Of a stretch of 49,592 nucleotides of DNA, positions 20,515 to 29,995 are shown piece after piece. A program made the translations under genes and the position numbers. The notes beneath the pieces are model-generated. The model searched no databases. It was given only the letters and a program-made list of their open reading frames with translations, and had not been told where the DNA came from. The DNA comes from Planctomycetia bacterium (GTDB taxonomy: Bacteria; Planctomycetota; Planctomycetia; Pirellulales; Thermoguttaceae). The stretch's first letter is position 1; the number at the start of each line of letters is the position of its first letter. Location of the stretch: NCBI GenBank assembly GCA_030527205.1, contig JAUNBG010000028.1, positions 1-49,592 of the forward strand, given 5' to 3'.

Positions 20515-21521
20515 TTTTCATTCCTCAAAATTATTGTTGTCATTGACTCTTTGGGTTTCAACTCAATGAATAGATATCAAATCTCTATTTTCTTATGAAC
20601 AAAATAAAAATCAAGCTGTTTCAATATAATTCAGTCAGGAAGTTCTAAAAACCCGCAGGAATTGGTTTTTGTAACGTTTTCTAAATGGAATTTATTGCAA
20701 AATCAGGTTTTTGAACCTCTTTGTTGTATTTTTTGAAGTTGAATTGATCAAAAAGAAAAGAGATCAATGGAAATGACGATTTTCCCAGAAAACAACCTCA
20801 ACCTTATCAATTCTCAAATGTCCGTTTGGAACGAATCATTTCAAAAAAGAAATCCATTTTTTCCGTAACGTTTTTGAAAAAGATAAAGTTTGCCGTTTTT
20901 CTGTATTGTACTCAATTTACTAAAACAAGATTTTTGAATAAATAGAAATCTTGAAAATTTTCAAAAAGAGCAAATATTAAAATAAGAAACTTAGAAAGAA
21001 TAGGCTAAAAAAATAGAACGATATTCTTTAGTTCAGCGTTTCTGCATTTTTAAAATAAGAAGATTGCGAAAAATAAACAACCAAAAAACATTACAATAAA
21101 CGATTATTATATCAATAACATTTCTCAAGATAATCAAATCATGAAACAGGCGGTTTACAAAATGAATAATTTCATCAAAATATATTGCAAGGATTTATTG
21201 AAAATTGGAAAAAAACTCATTTTTTCATTTCCAACAAATCTTATTGACGAATGTTTTTGTTTCCTTTTTTTGCCAGGAATTATTTTGCGCTTTATAATAA
21301 TCTATTCGAGCCGCAACAAAAGTTTGCCCCAAGTTTGACGTCATTTGATTATTCAAACAATTGGACAAACAACAACCGTCTTATTGTTTCGATGAAACAA
21401 CATTTCGAAAAAAAAGCTTGAGTGTCCCTGACGACTGACAAATTATTGAAACAAAACCATAAAAAACCGATTGGAGTCAAAACAAGACTTTCCATTTTCT
21501 GTCTCTCAAAAAAAATTGTCA
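20515..21521. other. Long AT-rich intergenic region
   Basis: About 1 kb between divergently oriented genes. It holds the truncated family 1 repeat described separately. The remainder is A/T-rich with runs of A and T. A 65-codon ORF at 21141-21338 has no ribosome-binding site or convincing codon usage. No RNA gene is recognised. Confidence 0.5.
20636..20722 (+). repeat. Dispersed inverted-repeat element, family 1, copy B (internally deleted)
   Basis: Begins AGGAAGTTCTAAAAACCC and ends GGTTTTTGAACC. It is the same element and orientation as copy A but about 27 bp shorter: the segment holding the GGAACGCGG block is missing and CCGCAGGAAtTGGTTTTTG directly follows the left terminus. Confidence 0.7.
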
Positions 21522-21527
21522 TATAAT
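21522..21527 (+). promoter_or_regulatory. Probable -10 element of glgP
   Basis: Perfect TATAAT 30 nt before the glgP start. No good -35 lies at 16-18 nt, so the promoter may be weak or activator-dependent. The ribosome-binding site TTAAGGAG follows at 21544-21551, the correct distance from the ATG. Confidence 0.45.
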
Positions 21528-21556
21528 ATTGAACCATAAAATATTAAGGAGCTTTT

Positions 21557-23773
21557 ATGTCAAACGACCTTAATCCTCAAGAAAAACTTCTTCCGACTCC
21601 GGTCGACGAAAAGTTGATTTCAGGTCCCGCTCGACCGAATTCTTCTGCGATAAAACTCTATAATAAAGCAATGACGTTGGCGAATAATCTTTGGTGGAGC
21701 TGGCATCCAGAGGTCGTCAATATGTTTCAAACGCTTGATCCGGTTCGCTGGCGACAGCTCGCTCATAATCCGATCGCATTACTTAAAGAGTATACTCCCG
21801 AACGTTTTGAAAAAAGAGTTCTGGAACTTGTTTTTAACACAAAATTCGATCAGGCGTATCGCCGTTTGATGGAATATATTTCTGATCGACCGCTTTGGGC
21901 GAAACAAAATGCAGGCGTTTTGGGCGCGCATCCGGTTGCTTATTTTTCTCTGGAATTTGGACTTCATGAATCCGTTCCGATTTATTCCGGAGGTTTAGGT
22001 ATTTTGGCTGGCGATCATATTAAAAGCGCCAGCGGTTTAGGAGTTCCGATTGTTGCCGTTGGCCTTTTTTATGATCAAGGTTATTTCAAACAAAGATTAA
22101 ATGCTCGCGGCGAACAAGAAGAAGAATATATCGAAACAAAGGTCGAATATGTTCCATTGGAAACGGCAATGGATAAAGACGGCAATAAAATAACGGTCAG
22201 CGTTGATACAGCCAAAGGTCCGATTTATGCCCGTGTTCGAAAAATGAAAGTTGGACGCGTCGAACTTTATTTATTGGATACCGACATCGAAGAAAACAGT
22301 CCGGAAGATCGCAAATTGACCGGAACTCTTTATGGAGGAGACCGGCGAACGCGTATTCGTCAGGAAATCGTTTGCGGTATTGGCGGCGTTAAAGCGTTGC
22401 GAGCCTTGGGAATTACGCCAGGCGTCTATCATTTGAATGAAGGTCATAATTCCTTTGCAACTCTGGAAGTTATTCGCGGAAAAATGGAAGACGATGGCAA
22501 ATCGTTCGAAACCGCTCTTCGGGAAGTCGCTCAACAGACCGTTTTTACAACGCATACTCCTGTCGAGGCGGGACATGATTATTTTGATGCGGATCTTATT
22601 GAAGAACATTTAGGTCCGTTGCGAATGAAATTGGGACTCTCTCGAGATCAATTTATGGAACTCGGACGAAAAAATCCGTTGGATCAAAATGAAAAATTCT
22701 GTATGACTATTTTGGGATTGAAACTCTCCCGATATGCCAATGCGGTTAGTTCGCTTCACGGAAAAGTGACGCGTCATATGTGGCGCGATCTTTGGCCGCA
22801 AAAAGAAGAAGAGGAAATTCCGATTGGTCATATTACAAACGGCGTTCATGTGCCGACCTGGATGGCTTGGCAAATGCAAGTTCTGTTTGAACGTCATATA
22901 CCTGGTTGGACGGAAGAATCCATTAATCCTGATGTTTGGGCTCAAGTTTATAAAATTGATCCCGGCGAACTTTGGGAAACTCATGATGTCCTGAAAACTC
23001 TCCTGATCGACTTTGCAAGACGCCGGATTATGCGCCAATTGAGACGAAACAAATTTTCTGAAGAAGAAATCGATCAAGTCAAAAACATTCTTGATCCGCA
23101 AACTTTAACTATTGGTTTTGCCCGACGGTTCGCAACTTACAAACGGGCAACGTTGATTATGCAAGATTTGGAATGGCTTTCGCGAATTGTGAACGATACG
23201 AAACGACCGGTTCAATTTGTTTTTGCCGGAAAAGCCCATCCTGCTGACATTCCAGGCAAAAGATTCATTCAACAGATTATGGAAATCTGTCATGAGGAAC
23301 GCTTTACAAATCGAATCGTTTTTCTGGAAGATTATGATATCAATGTCGCCCGACATATGGTTCAAGGCGTTGATGTCTGGTTGAACAATCCGCGTCGACC
23401 TCTGGAAGCCTCGGGAACCAGCGGTCAAAAGGCCGTCTTGAATGGCGTTTTAAATCTGTCGATTCTGGACGGTTGGTGGGCGGAAGCTTATGATGGAACG
23501 AACGGATTTGCCATTGGGAACGGCAATAATCATGTTTATGACGCCATTACAGATGAACGAGACCGCATAAGCCTCATGGAAGTTCTCGAAAATGAAGTCA
23601 TTCCAATGTATTATGACGTTGACGAGCATGGACTGCCTCAACGATGGATCCGGTTTATGATGAACTCGATTGCAACCCTGGCTTGGCGATTTAGTGCCCA
23701 TCGAATGGTTGCCGATTATGCCAGGCATGCTTATCTTCCTGCAGCAGGCGGATTAAGCGCAAAAATGCCCTGA
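21557..23773 (+). CDS. glgP: Alpha-glucan (glycogen/starch) phosphorylase, GT35
   Basis: 738 aa. It phosphorolyses alpha-1,4-glucans to glucose-1-phosphate for glycogen turnover. The N-terminus has the DUF3417-type region (LANNLWWSWHPEVVNMFQTLDPVRWRQLAHNP) found in the short bacterial phosphorylases. The catalytic part shows AYFSLEFGLHESVPIYSGGLGILAGDHIKSAS, the HLNEGHNSF block, and near residue 620 the PLP-lysine motif EASGTSGQKAVLNGVLNLSILDGWW, in which the Lys of GQKA is the Schiff base. Arg/Lys phosphate-contact residues in GFARRFATYKRA are also present. The AAGGAG ribosome-binding site is excellent. Single gene, closed by the terminator at 23885-23937. Confidence 0.95.
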   Translation: MSNDLNPQEKLLPTPVDEKLISGPARPNSSAIKLYNKAMTLANNLWWSWHPEVVNMFQTLDPVRWRQLAHNPIALLKEYTPERFEKRVLELVFNTKFDQAYRRLMEYISDRPLWAKQNAGVLGAHPVAYFSLEFGLHESVPIYSGGLGILAGDHIKSASGLGVPIVAVGLFYDQGYFKQRLNARGEQEEEYIETKVEYVPLETAMDKDGNKITVSVDTAKGPIYARVRKMKVGRVELYLLDTDIEENSPEDRKLTGTLYGGDRRTRIRQEIVCGIGGVKALRALGITPGVYHLNEGHNSFATLEVIRGKMEDDGKSFETALREVAQQTVFTTHTPVEAGHDYFDADLIEEHLGPLRMKLGLSRDQFMELGRKNPLDQNEKFCMTILGLKLSRYANAVSSLHGKVTRHMWRDLWPQKEEEEIPIGHITNGVHVPTWMAWQMQVLFERHIPGWTEESINPDVWAQVYKIDPGELWETHDVLKTLLIDFARRRIMRQLRRNKFSEEEIDQVKNILDPQTLTIGFARRFATYKRATLIMQDLEWLSRIVNDTKRPVQFVFAGKAHPADIPGKRFIQQIMEICHEERFTNRIVFLEDYDINVARHMVQGVDVWLNNPRRPLEASGTSGQKAVLNGVLNLSILDGWWAEAYDGTNGFAIGNGNNHVYDAITDERDRISLMEVLENEVIPMYYDVDEHGLPQRWIRFMMNSIATLAWRFSAHRMVADYARHAYLPAAGGLSAKMP

Positions 23774-23820
23774 GCATGAGTTTCTCTGCGGGAAATAAAT
23801 TAAACGCTATTGACAGTTTG

Positions 23821-23856
23821 AGATCATTATAAAAGTCGCTTTGTGTGACTTTTGAT
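23821..23856 (+). terminator. Hairpin after glgP (weak terminator or processing stem)
   Basis: AAAAGTCGC / GTGACTTTT (23831-23839 / 23845-23853) forms a 9-bp stem with one wobble and a 5-nt loop. It is flanked by complementary AGATC / GATCT. It lies 60 nt after the glgP stop. Confidence 0.45.
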
Positions 23857-23884
23857 CTCCTTGTTGTCACAAATTGTATTTTGC

Positions 23885-23937
23885 GAGGCAAGGCCGATAA
23901 AATGGAACAAAAATCGGCCTTGTGTTCCTCATTTTTT
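23885..23937 (+). terminator. Rho-independent terminator of glgP
   Basis: A 10-bp perfect stem CAAGGCCGAT (23889-23898) / ATCGGCCTTG (23913-23922), flanked by complementary GAGG / CCTC and followed by A plus T6 (23932-23937). Confidence 0.8.
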
Positions 23938-24043
23938 CAAGAAGAAGGGATTCGATTGATGCTATCGCAAATTCGATAGATGCTATTGTAAGCTGTATTA
24001 TTTCAACGACTTGTTGCTGTTGGAGGCTGTTATCCAAGGCGGA

Positions 24044-24931
24044 TTATCTTTTTTGAGCCCCTTTTTTCCCATAACGAAAGTCATAGAGAAACAAAGCGAC
24101 GGAAACGCCAAGATTGAGCGAATCGACGCTGTGATTCATTGGAATTGTCAACTTTTGATGGCATAATTGGACAAGGTCATCGCTTAAGCCTTCGAACTCA
24201 TTTCCAAAGAGAAAAGCGGCTTGACAGGGCCAACAGTCAATATCGTTAAGATTTTTGGCCTGATCATCTAAAACCGTTGCGTAAAATGAGATATCGGGAT
24301 ATTTTTCTTTGATTTGCAGAATCTCTTGTTTTAAGTGAAGCGACTGGAAAATCGGAAGTTGTAAAACGCCTCCCATTGAGACGCGAAGAGCGCGTCGAGA
24401 AAAAGGATCGCAACATTCTTCTCCCAAAATAACCGCTTCGGCTCCCAAAGCGGCAGCGCAACGAAAAACGAGTCCAAGATTGTCCGGTTTCGTTGCTTTC
24501 GGTAAAACAACCCAACATTTTTGTGCGGAATCAAACGACTTTTGGGAACTTAACGGACGCGAAGAGTTGCAAGTTGTTTGTTGAACGCCTTCAACAAAGT
24601 TTGGAAGCTTTTTTCGCCGTCCTAAAGCAAGAATTCCCTGATAAAATTGATAACCAACAATTCGATCCAGAAGAACAGAATTTTCAGCAACATAAATCGG
24701 GACATCGTCGGAAAGTGTGGCGAGAATGCCGTTTTTTTCCGTTTCGAAACGTTCTGCAGAAATCAAGAGCGATTCGACTTGATATTCAGATGCAATCAGA
24801 CGTTCAGTAACAAGGCGGCCTTCCGCAATGAAAATTGATTCGCCGCGCAATGTCCGCTCACGAAGATTACAATAAGGCTTGAGATATGGGTCGGTTGAAG
24901 AAACAATTTTAATAATCTGGGGTTGATTCAT
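24044..24931 (-). CDS. SpoU/TrmH-family RNA 2'-O-methyltransferase
   Basis: 295 aa from the ATG at 24931, chosen over an ATG 11 codons upstream because GGAAAG lies 9 nt before it. An N-terminal substrate-binding domain (RGESIFIAEGRLVTERLIAS) precedes the SPOUT knot domain. All three SpoU motifs are seen: motif 1 KPDNLGLVFRCAAALGAEAVILG, motif 2 AAFLFGNEFEGLSDDL, and motif 3 IPMNHSVDSLNLGVSVALFLYDF. SpoU enzymes transfer a methyl group from S-adenosylmethionine to a ribose 2'-OH of tRNA or rRNA; the target nucleotide cannot be told. A linker of about 25 residues (VQQTTCNSSRPLSSQKSFDS) between domains is variable. Convergent with glgP. Confidence 0.9.
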   Translation of the reverse strand: MNQPQIIKIVSSTDPYLKPYCNLRERTLRGESIFIAEGRLVTERLIASEYQVESLLISAERFETEKNGILATLSDDVPIYVAENSVLLDRIVGYQFYQGILALGRRKKLPNFVEGVQQTTCNSSRPLSSQKSFDSAQKCWVVLPKATKPDNLGLVFRCAAALGAEAVILGEECCDPFSRRALRVSMGGVLQLPIFQSLHLKQEILQIKEKYPDISFYATVLDDQAKNLNDIDCWPCQAAFLFGNEFEGLSDDLVQLCHQKLTIPMNHSVDSLNLGVSVALFLYDFRYGKKGAQKR

Positions 24932-24974
24932 GATTTTCAACTTTCCATTCTCAACGATCAACATTTACATTTAA

Positions 24975-25085
24975 AAGAAGTCCTAAAAACCTGTTTTTGC
25001 AATAAGCGCCATTCAGGAAGCGTTGTAAAAAACAGTTCCTGCGAACGAGACATTCGCGTTCCAGGCGGGTTTTTAGAACCTTCTT
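24975..25085 (-). repeat. Dispersed inverted-repeat element, family 1, copy C
   Basis: A 111-bp copy in opposite orientation to A: AAGAAGTCCTAAAAACCTG at the left, GGGTTTTTAGAACCTTCTT at the right, interior GCAATAAGCGCCATTCAGGAAGCG and CAGTTCCTGCGAACGAGAC. It shows the uninterrupted form (GCGCCATTCAGG) of the site that is split in copy D. Confidence 0.75.
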
Positions 25086-25208
25086 TAAATGTCTGTATTT
25101 CGCCGATTTTTCTTTTCGCGACACAGAACAGAACATTATCTGTCGGAAAAAACGGATTTTCGCACAGAAATCAGGATAAAAACGCCCAACTCTCAACGAT
25201 CAAATCAA

Positions 25209-28200
25209 CTAAATCCAATCTTCTTCCTCAGCAAAAACAGATTCCAACAAATCTTCTGTAAGCGACGCATTAGAATAAGTTCCGATAACCGATCCGCCCT
25301 CTTTTGTGTAAATGTCGGGATATTTTCCGTTTTCGGTCGAATTGCCTGAAAAGACGTTGTTTCCATTCAAACGGACAACTTTCTGATTGTTAATCGCGCC
25401 GCCATAATATCTTGCGTAATTATCAGACAGAACGCAATCGTTCAAAATGACTTGATTGCCGACATAAATAGCGCCGCCGCTATGAGTTGCGGTATTCCCT
25501 TTCAATTCTGTGCCGGTGAATATAACGGTTCCAATGCGAATATAAAGAGCGCCGCCCTGATTTGCTGTGTTATTGCTCCAGATTCCATCGGTTACAATGG
25601 TTTGAATCGATGACGAAGCATAAAGACCGCCGCCGTATTTCGTTGCGGTATTGGAAGTTAAATTGCAATTTGTCAATATCAGCGATTTAGAATTGGCAAT
25701 AGCGCCGCCGTAAATCGCAGAGCCGCCTGATATCAAACTTTCGGAAATGTTCAACTCTGCGGCGTTGTAAATCGTTCCGCCGTAATTTTTCGCCGTATTT
25801 CCTTCAAAAATGGAATCCTGGATCGTTACAGATCCGGAAATCACACAAATGGCGCCAGCCCGGTTGAGGGAAGTGTTCGAATAAAATTCGCTTTCGTAAA
25901 TGTTTGTTGTTCCATAATTATAAATAACGCCGCCATATGTTGTTGCGCTGTTGGCTTGGAAGGTTGTTCCGTAAAGACTCAAGTTTCCCGATGAACGGTT
26001 ATAAATAACGCCGCCAAAAACCGATTGGCCATTTGTAAATGAGCTTTCTTCAAGGATTAACAAATTGGTATTGACAAAGGCGCCGCCATAACTTCCCTGA
26101 CTTCCTGAAACAGAACAGTTCGTAAACGTTGTTTCGCCCATATTATAGACAATTCCACCAAAATTCTTGCCGATATTATCCGTAAAAGTCGAGGAATCAA
26201 TGGAGATTGTTCCCTTCGTAAAATAGAAGACGCCGCCGCGATTCTTGCCTGTATTCTGCGTAAATGTCGAATCGGAAACGATAACGGAAGGGCCGTTCGA
26301 ATAAGCGAAACCGCCATGATTGTTGGCAACGTTCAATTCGGCAGTCGTTTCGGTTATCGTTAAAATCCCGTTTGACCGATTGTAAATAGCGCCGCCATAG
26401 GAAGCCTGATTCCCCGTAAAGTAACAATTATCAAGGTTTAAGGTTCCATTATTGGAAAGGGCGCCGCCATAATAGGCGACTCCATTCAAAAATTGTGTGT
26501 CCGAAACATTCAGATAACCGTTGTTGACGAGTAACCCGCCATAATAACGCGATTTGCCGGATGTCAATTTCAGATTGATCAAAGTAACCGGGGAATTTTC
26601 GGTTCCTCCGTTAACGGTAAAGATATTCGAAGTTTTTGCGCCGCTGATTGTCATGCCGTTTTGACCAAACATAGTTGCGTCAATTGTTATTGATCGACTG
26701 ATTGTTAACGTTTGTCCGCTCAGCGTGATTGTTTTGCCGTTTAAAGAACTGGCAAATTTGATAACATCGTTGTCATTGGCCTTTGCAATAGCTTCGCGAA
26801 GAGAGAGAAGGTCGTCGTTTGCGTCAACAATATCCAATTCTGTTGTCACAAGGAGAACAGCCTTTTGATTCTCAAAGGCTCCAATATCGACAAATTCGTT
26901 GACAATTCTCGTATTTCCGTCCAAATCGAGCGAACCTTGAACCGCGTCGTTGTTTCCGGCATCAATAGCAGAACAGGAATCCAGAGGACGAAGATTTAAG
27001 GTTGCCGCATTTTGGAGAACGCCGTTTTGATTGAAAACCGGACTTTCAATGAACGAGGAAAATGTATCCAATAAATTATTGGAGCCGGAAGAAATAACGC
27101 CTTCAATATTGGCTTCATTGGAAGAGGAACAATTTTGTGAAACAATCGAGTTGCTTAAATTTAAAACGGCGCGCGAGTGTGTGCTGTAAATTCCGCTTCC
27201 CAGAGACGCAGTATTTCCGGCAATTGTAACATTGACCGCAAGGACATCTCGTTTTGAATAGAGTCCCCCGCCGTTAAAAAAGGCTTTATTTCCGTAAATT
27301 TGGGAATTGGAAATATTCAACGATCCCGCATCGATATAAAGAGCCCCGCCGTTGCTGGCTTGATTCAAGAAGAATGAAGAACAGGCAATTGTTGTCGTTC
27401 CAACATTGCAAACAGCTCCGCCCATTTCGAGAAACGAACCGTCGGTTGTTGTTGTATCTTTGACAAAATTATTTGAAAGCGTCGAATTATTAATCGTTAA
27501 ATATCCGCGACTTGCATTGTAAATGGCGCCGCCGGAACCTCCGGTCAACCCCTGGGCGGTATTGCTGTCCAGAACGGAGTTGGAAATCGTTAATATTCCG
27601 GAATTATAAACCGCTCCGCCGTTTCCATAATTTCCTTCGACTTTGTTTGATGTGAGCCAACATGAATCGAGGGTTAAGGTCGAATCCGTTCCATTGTAAA
27701 CAGCAGCGCCTTGAGACGGTTTGGAAAGATAATCGCCATCGACCATTCCGGCGGTCAACAGAAGACCTTTGATTGTAACCGTCGATGTATTGGCGGAGAG
27801 ATCAAAAATTCGACAGGAATTTTGCGCATCAATTGTTATTCCTGGCGTTTGAGCAGTTGAATTAAAAAGAGATGAAGCGTCAATAGTCAATGATTTATTA
27901 ATCGATAATTGACTTTCAAGCAAAATGGTTTGGCCCTGTAATGAAGTTGAAAAAAGAATGGTTGTTCCCTCCGAAGCATTGGCAATGGCCGCGCGCAATG
28001 AACCGGTTCCATCATTATTTGTATTCGTTACGGTTATCGTCGTTGCTGACGTTTCGAAATGATTATGAATATCAACCGCGGAATCTGAAACAATGCTTTC
28101 CAAAGACCCCGAAGTTTGTTGAATCAAAGAATCCATATTCTTTTCGATTTTCAATTCGCTGCTACAAATATCAGAAGATTCGGACACATAATCAACCTGG

Positions 28201-28388
28201 ATTGGAGAAACAGCTAAAAGTTGACGACATTCCAATTCTTCGAGTCGCAAAGTTCGTTTTTGAGCTCGAGAGGAGTCTCTTTTTTTTCCTCGGAATCGTT
28301 TGGAACCAGAAACCGTTTCGAGCGAATAATGATCCATTGGAGTCGCATTTTGCTCCAATCCAAATAATCGAAAATATTTTTTCATCAT
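25209..28388 (-). CDS. Giant surface beta-helix protein with LEPR-XLL-like N-terminus
   Basis: 1059 aa. The basic N-terminus (GKKRDSSRAQKRTLR) leads into LEELECRQLLAVSPI, the LEPR-XLL type motif of large planctomycete exported proteins. Two modules follow, each opening with the polymorphic-outer-membrane-like phrase (GTGSLRAAIANA near residue 127, LLSLREAIAKAND near 528). Each then runs as a long series of ~20-23-residue beta-helix rungs of the type GGAIYNxGxLxIxxSxFxxNxA; more than 20 rungs are countable. A choice-of-anchor Q-like segment, SCSAIDAGNNDAVQGSLDLDGNTRIVNEFVDIGAFE, separates them. The last residues, LLESVFAEEEDWI, resemble the tail of the other LEPR protein in this window. Role probably adhesin or carbohydrate-surface binding; inferred from architecture only. 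Confidence 0.85.
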   Translation of the reverse strand: MMKKYFRLFGLEQNATPMDHYSLETVSGSKRFRGKKRDSSRAQKRTLRLEELECRQLLAVSPIQVDYVSESSDICSSELKIEKNMDSLIQQTSGSLESIVSDSAVDIHNHFETSATTITVTNTNNDGTGSLRAAIANASEGTTILFSTSLQGQTILLESQLSINKSLTIDASSLFNSTAQTPGITIDAQNSCRIFDLSANTSTVTIKGLLLTAGMVDGDYLSKPSQGAAVYNGTDSTLTLDSCWLTSNKVEGNYGNGGAVYNSGILTISNSVLDSNTAQGLTGGSGGAIYNASRGYLTINNSTLSNNFVKDTTTTDGSFLEMGGAVCNVGTTTIACSSFFLNQASNGGALYIDAGSLNISNSQIYGNKAFFNGGGLYSKRDVLAVNVTIAGNTASLGSGIYSTHSRAVLNLSNSIVSQNCSSSNEANIEGVISSGSNNLLDTFSSFIESPVFNQNGVLQNAATLNLRPLDSCSAIDAGNNDAVQGSLDLDGNTRIVNEFVDIGAFENQKAVLLVTTELDIVDANDDLLSLREAIAKANDNDVIKFASSLNGKTITLSGQTLTISRSITIDATMFGQNGMTISGAKTSNIFTVNGGTENSPVTLINLKLTSGKSRYYGGLLVNNGYLNVSDTQFLNGVAYYGGALSNNGTLNLDNCYFTGNQASYGGAIYNRSNGILTITETTAELNVANNHGGFAYSNGPSVIVSDSTFTQNTGKNRGGVFYFTKGTISIDSSTFTDNIGKNFGGIVYNMGETTFTNCSVSGSQGSYGGAFVNTNLLILEESSFTNGQSVFGGVIYNRSSGNLSLYGTTFQANSATTYGGVIYNYGTTNIYESEFYSNTSLNRAGAICVISGSVTIQDSIFEGNTAKNYGGTIYNAAELNISESLISGGSAIYGGAIANSKSLILTNCNLTSNTATKYGGGLYASSSIQTIVTDGIWSNNTANQGGALYIRIGTVIFTGTELKGNTATHSGGAIYVGNQVILNDCVLSDNYARYYGGAINNQKVVRLNGNNVFSGNSTENGKYPDIYTKEGGSVIGTYSNASLTEDLLESVFAEEEDWI

Positions 28389-29095
28389 TTTACCTAAATT
28401 GTGTCAGAAATCAATAAAGCATATTGTTCATCGTCATGATTTTTGAAAATCATTGAAGAGTAACCAGTCGAAACTGGACGCAAGCTGAAAAAGGACAGAC
28501 AATGATCGCTATTTTATTTACAAACCAGCCCTGTTTCCTTTAATTTTATCAGGAAACGCCAAATGTTGCAAGATAAATTTAAAAATAAATCATTTTGACT
28601 CTTTTTCGGCTTGTTTTTCACAAAAGGACATTATAAAATGTTCAAGAGTGATATTTTCGAGTTTTACTTTTTGTCAAAAGAATAGAAAATTCCGCTTTTT
28701 TCAGCTCTTTTTGCGATCTGTTTTTATTTTGGCAGCGAAGAAATAAGGAATCCTTTTTGCCTCGAATTCCAATTGGAATTTAAGTCTTAATCGGGGAACA
28801 TTTCCTTTCTCTTTGGCTTTCAAACAGGACATTTATCGACTTGATTTTGAGCTTTCCCTTAATCTGAAAGAAATCAGGATTGTCAATAAACTGGAACAAA
28901 AACCGAACGATAACGATTGCGACAATTGCAGCGATTTTGCTGATTATTATTTTTATGAAAAGCAAATAAAAAACTCGCATATTGAAACAAAATATAGATT
29001 AATGGGATATAAATATTGTAAAACTTTGTATGAATAACAAAGCGTTATATAAATTACAGAACGTTATACAAAAAAAGAAAACAGAGAGTTTATTA
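28389..29095. other. Intergenic region, no supported gene
   Basis: About 700 bp between divergent genes, AT-rich. Two overlapping ORFs on opposite strands near 28780-29037 lack ribosome-binding sites and recognisable features. It must contain the promoters of both flanking genes, but no convincing -35/-10 pair was picked. Confidence 0.45.
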
Positions 29096-29995
29096 ATGAA
29101 ACGCTTAACGATTTTTGGGGTTGTCCTTTTATTTTTTCTCTTTGCAAATGTTGGCGATTTGAAATCGGAAGACGAAACGCGAACTTGGACAGATCATTCC
29201 GGACGATTTTCTGTCGAAGCGTCGCTTGTTTCGCAAGACGGGAAAACGGTTCGACTTAAAAAGAGCAACGGAAAGATTGTTTCATTAAAAAAAAGTCAAT
29301 TAAGCCAATCTGATCAGGATTATTTGAACGATTTGTCAGAAAATCCGTTTGAACAGGAAGAAGCGATTCAAACGATCAACGAATCCGAGGAAGCTCCCAA
29401 ACAGGGCGGTTCATTATTTCGAATCGAAGAGATCAATGATTCGATTTTGTTGGGAGATCGCTCGAAAGAAGAGTTAATCAGCAATGGCGGCCAAAATCCT
29501 GACTGGCGCTATAAACCGTCGATCATTTCTTCAGCGCAAGATCAAACTTTGCGTCCTTTTCTTCTTTATTCAGATTTGCGAATTGCCAGCGAAAACCTTT
29601 ATCTTAATGAACAACTTTTCTTTGCCCGTCCCGATCGGAAAATGGCAGCCGTCTCTTTTGAAATTAACTCATTAAAGAATAAAAGCTCCTGTATTCAATT
29701 ATGTCAATTGGACTCAGGAAAATCATCTCTTTTTATAGTTCCTTTTCCATTTCAATGTTGCGATTTTTCGCCTGACGGGACGAAAATAATCGGAATTCGC
29801 GAATTTGATGCCCAAAATGGTTTCAAACGCAAAATGATTCTAACGGTTCTGAACGTTTCGGGAGATTCATTGACGACCGAATTGGAGTTTCTCCCCTATA
29901 AAACAAAAAGACTCTTCAGCGAACTCGGGCAATTCGTTCGAGTTGAAAAGAAGATTTCGACGACGTTTGCTGGACAGACGATTCTCATTGTATGA
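29096..29995 (+). CDS. SHD1-domain protein, N-terminal part of a frameshifted gene
   Basis: 299 aa from the ATG at 29096 (MKRLTIFGVVLLFFLFANVGDLKS, signal peptide). Residues ~28-78 (RTWTDHSGRFSVEASLVSQDGKTVRLKKSNGKIVSLKKSQLSQSDQDYL) form an SHD1 domain (SLA1 homology domain 1), a small beta-barrel very common in planctomycete exported proteins. A Glu-rich linker and beta-propeller-like blades (AAVSFEINSL, CQLDSGKS, CDFSPDGTKIIGIREFD) follow. The frame stops at 29993-29995 in the middle of a blade (GQTILIV), and the adjacent ORF continues the same blade (KKGSLTLWNLE). One extra base near 29991 would fuse them. The two halves are therefore probably one 665-residue gene broken by a one-base deletion; a translationally coupled pair with ATGA overlap is the alternative. 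Confidence 0.75.
   Translation: MKRLTIFGVVLLFFLFANVGDLKSEDETRTWTDHSGRFSVEASLVSQDGKTVRLKKSNGKIVSLKKSQLSQSDQDYLNDLSENPFEQEEAIQTINESEEAPKQGGSLFRIEEINDSILLGDRSKEELISNGGQNPDWRYKPSIISSAQDQTLRPFLLYSDLRIASENLYLNEQLFFARPDRKMAAVSFEINSLKNKSSCIQLCQLDSGKSSLFIVPFPFQCCDFSPDGTKIIGIREFDAQNGFKRKMILTVLNVSGDSLTTELEFLPYKTKRLFSELGQFVRVEKKISTTFAGQTILIV

Noticed and set aside
21141..21338. 65-codon ORF in the spacer before glgP
   Set aside because: Poor start context and AT-driven composition; no support beyond being open.
28780..29037. Overlapping small ORFs on both strands upstream of the SHD1 gene
   Set aside because: No ribosome-binding site and no family resemblance; the hydrophobic minus-strand version follows from A/T-rich composition.
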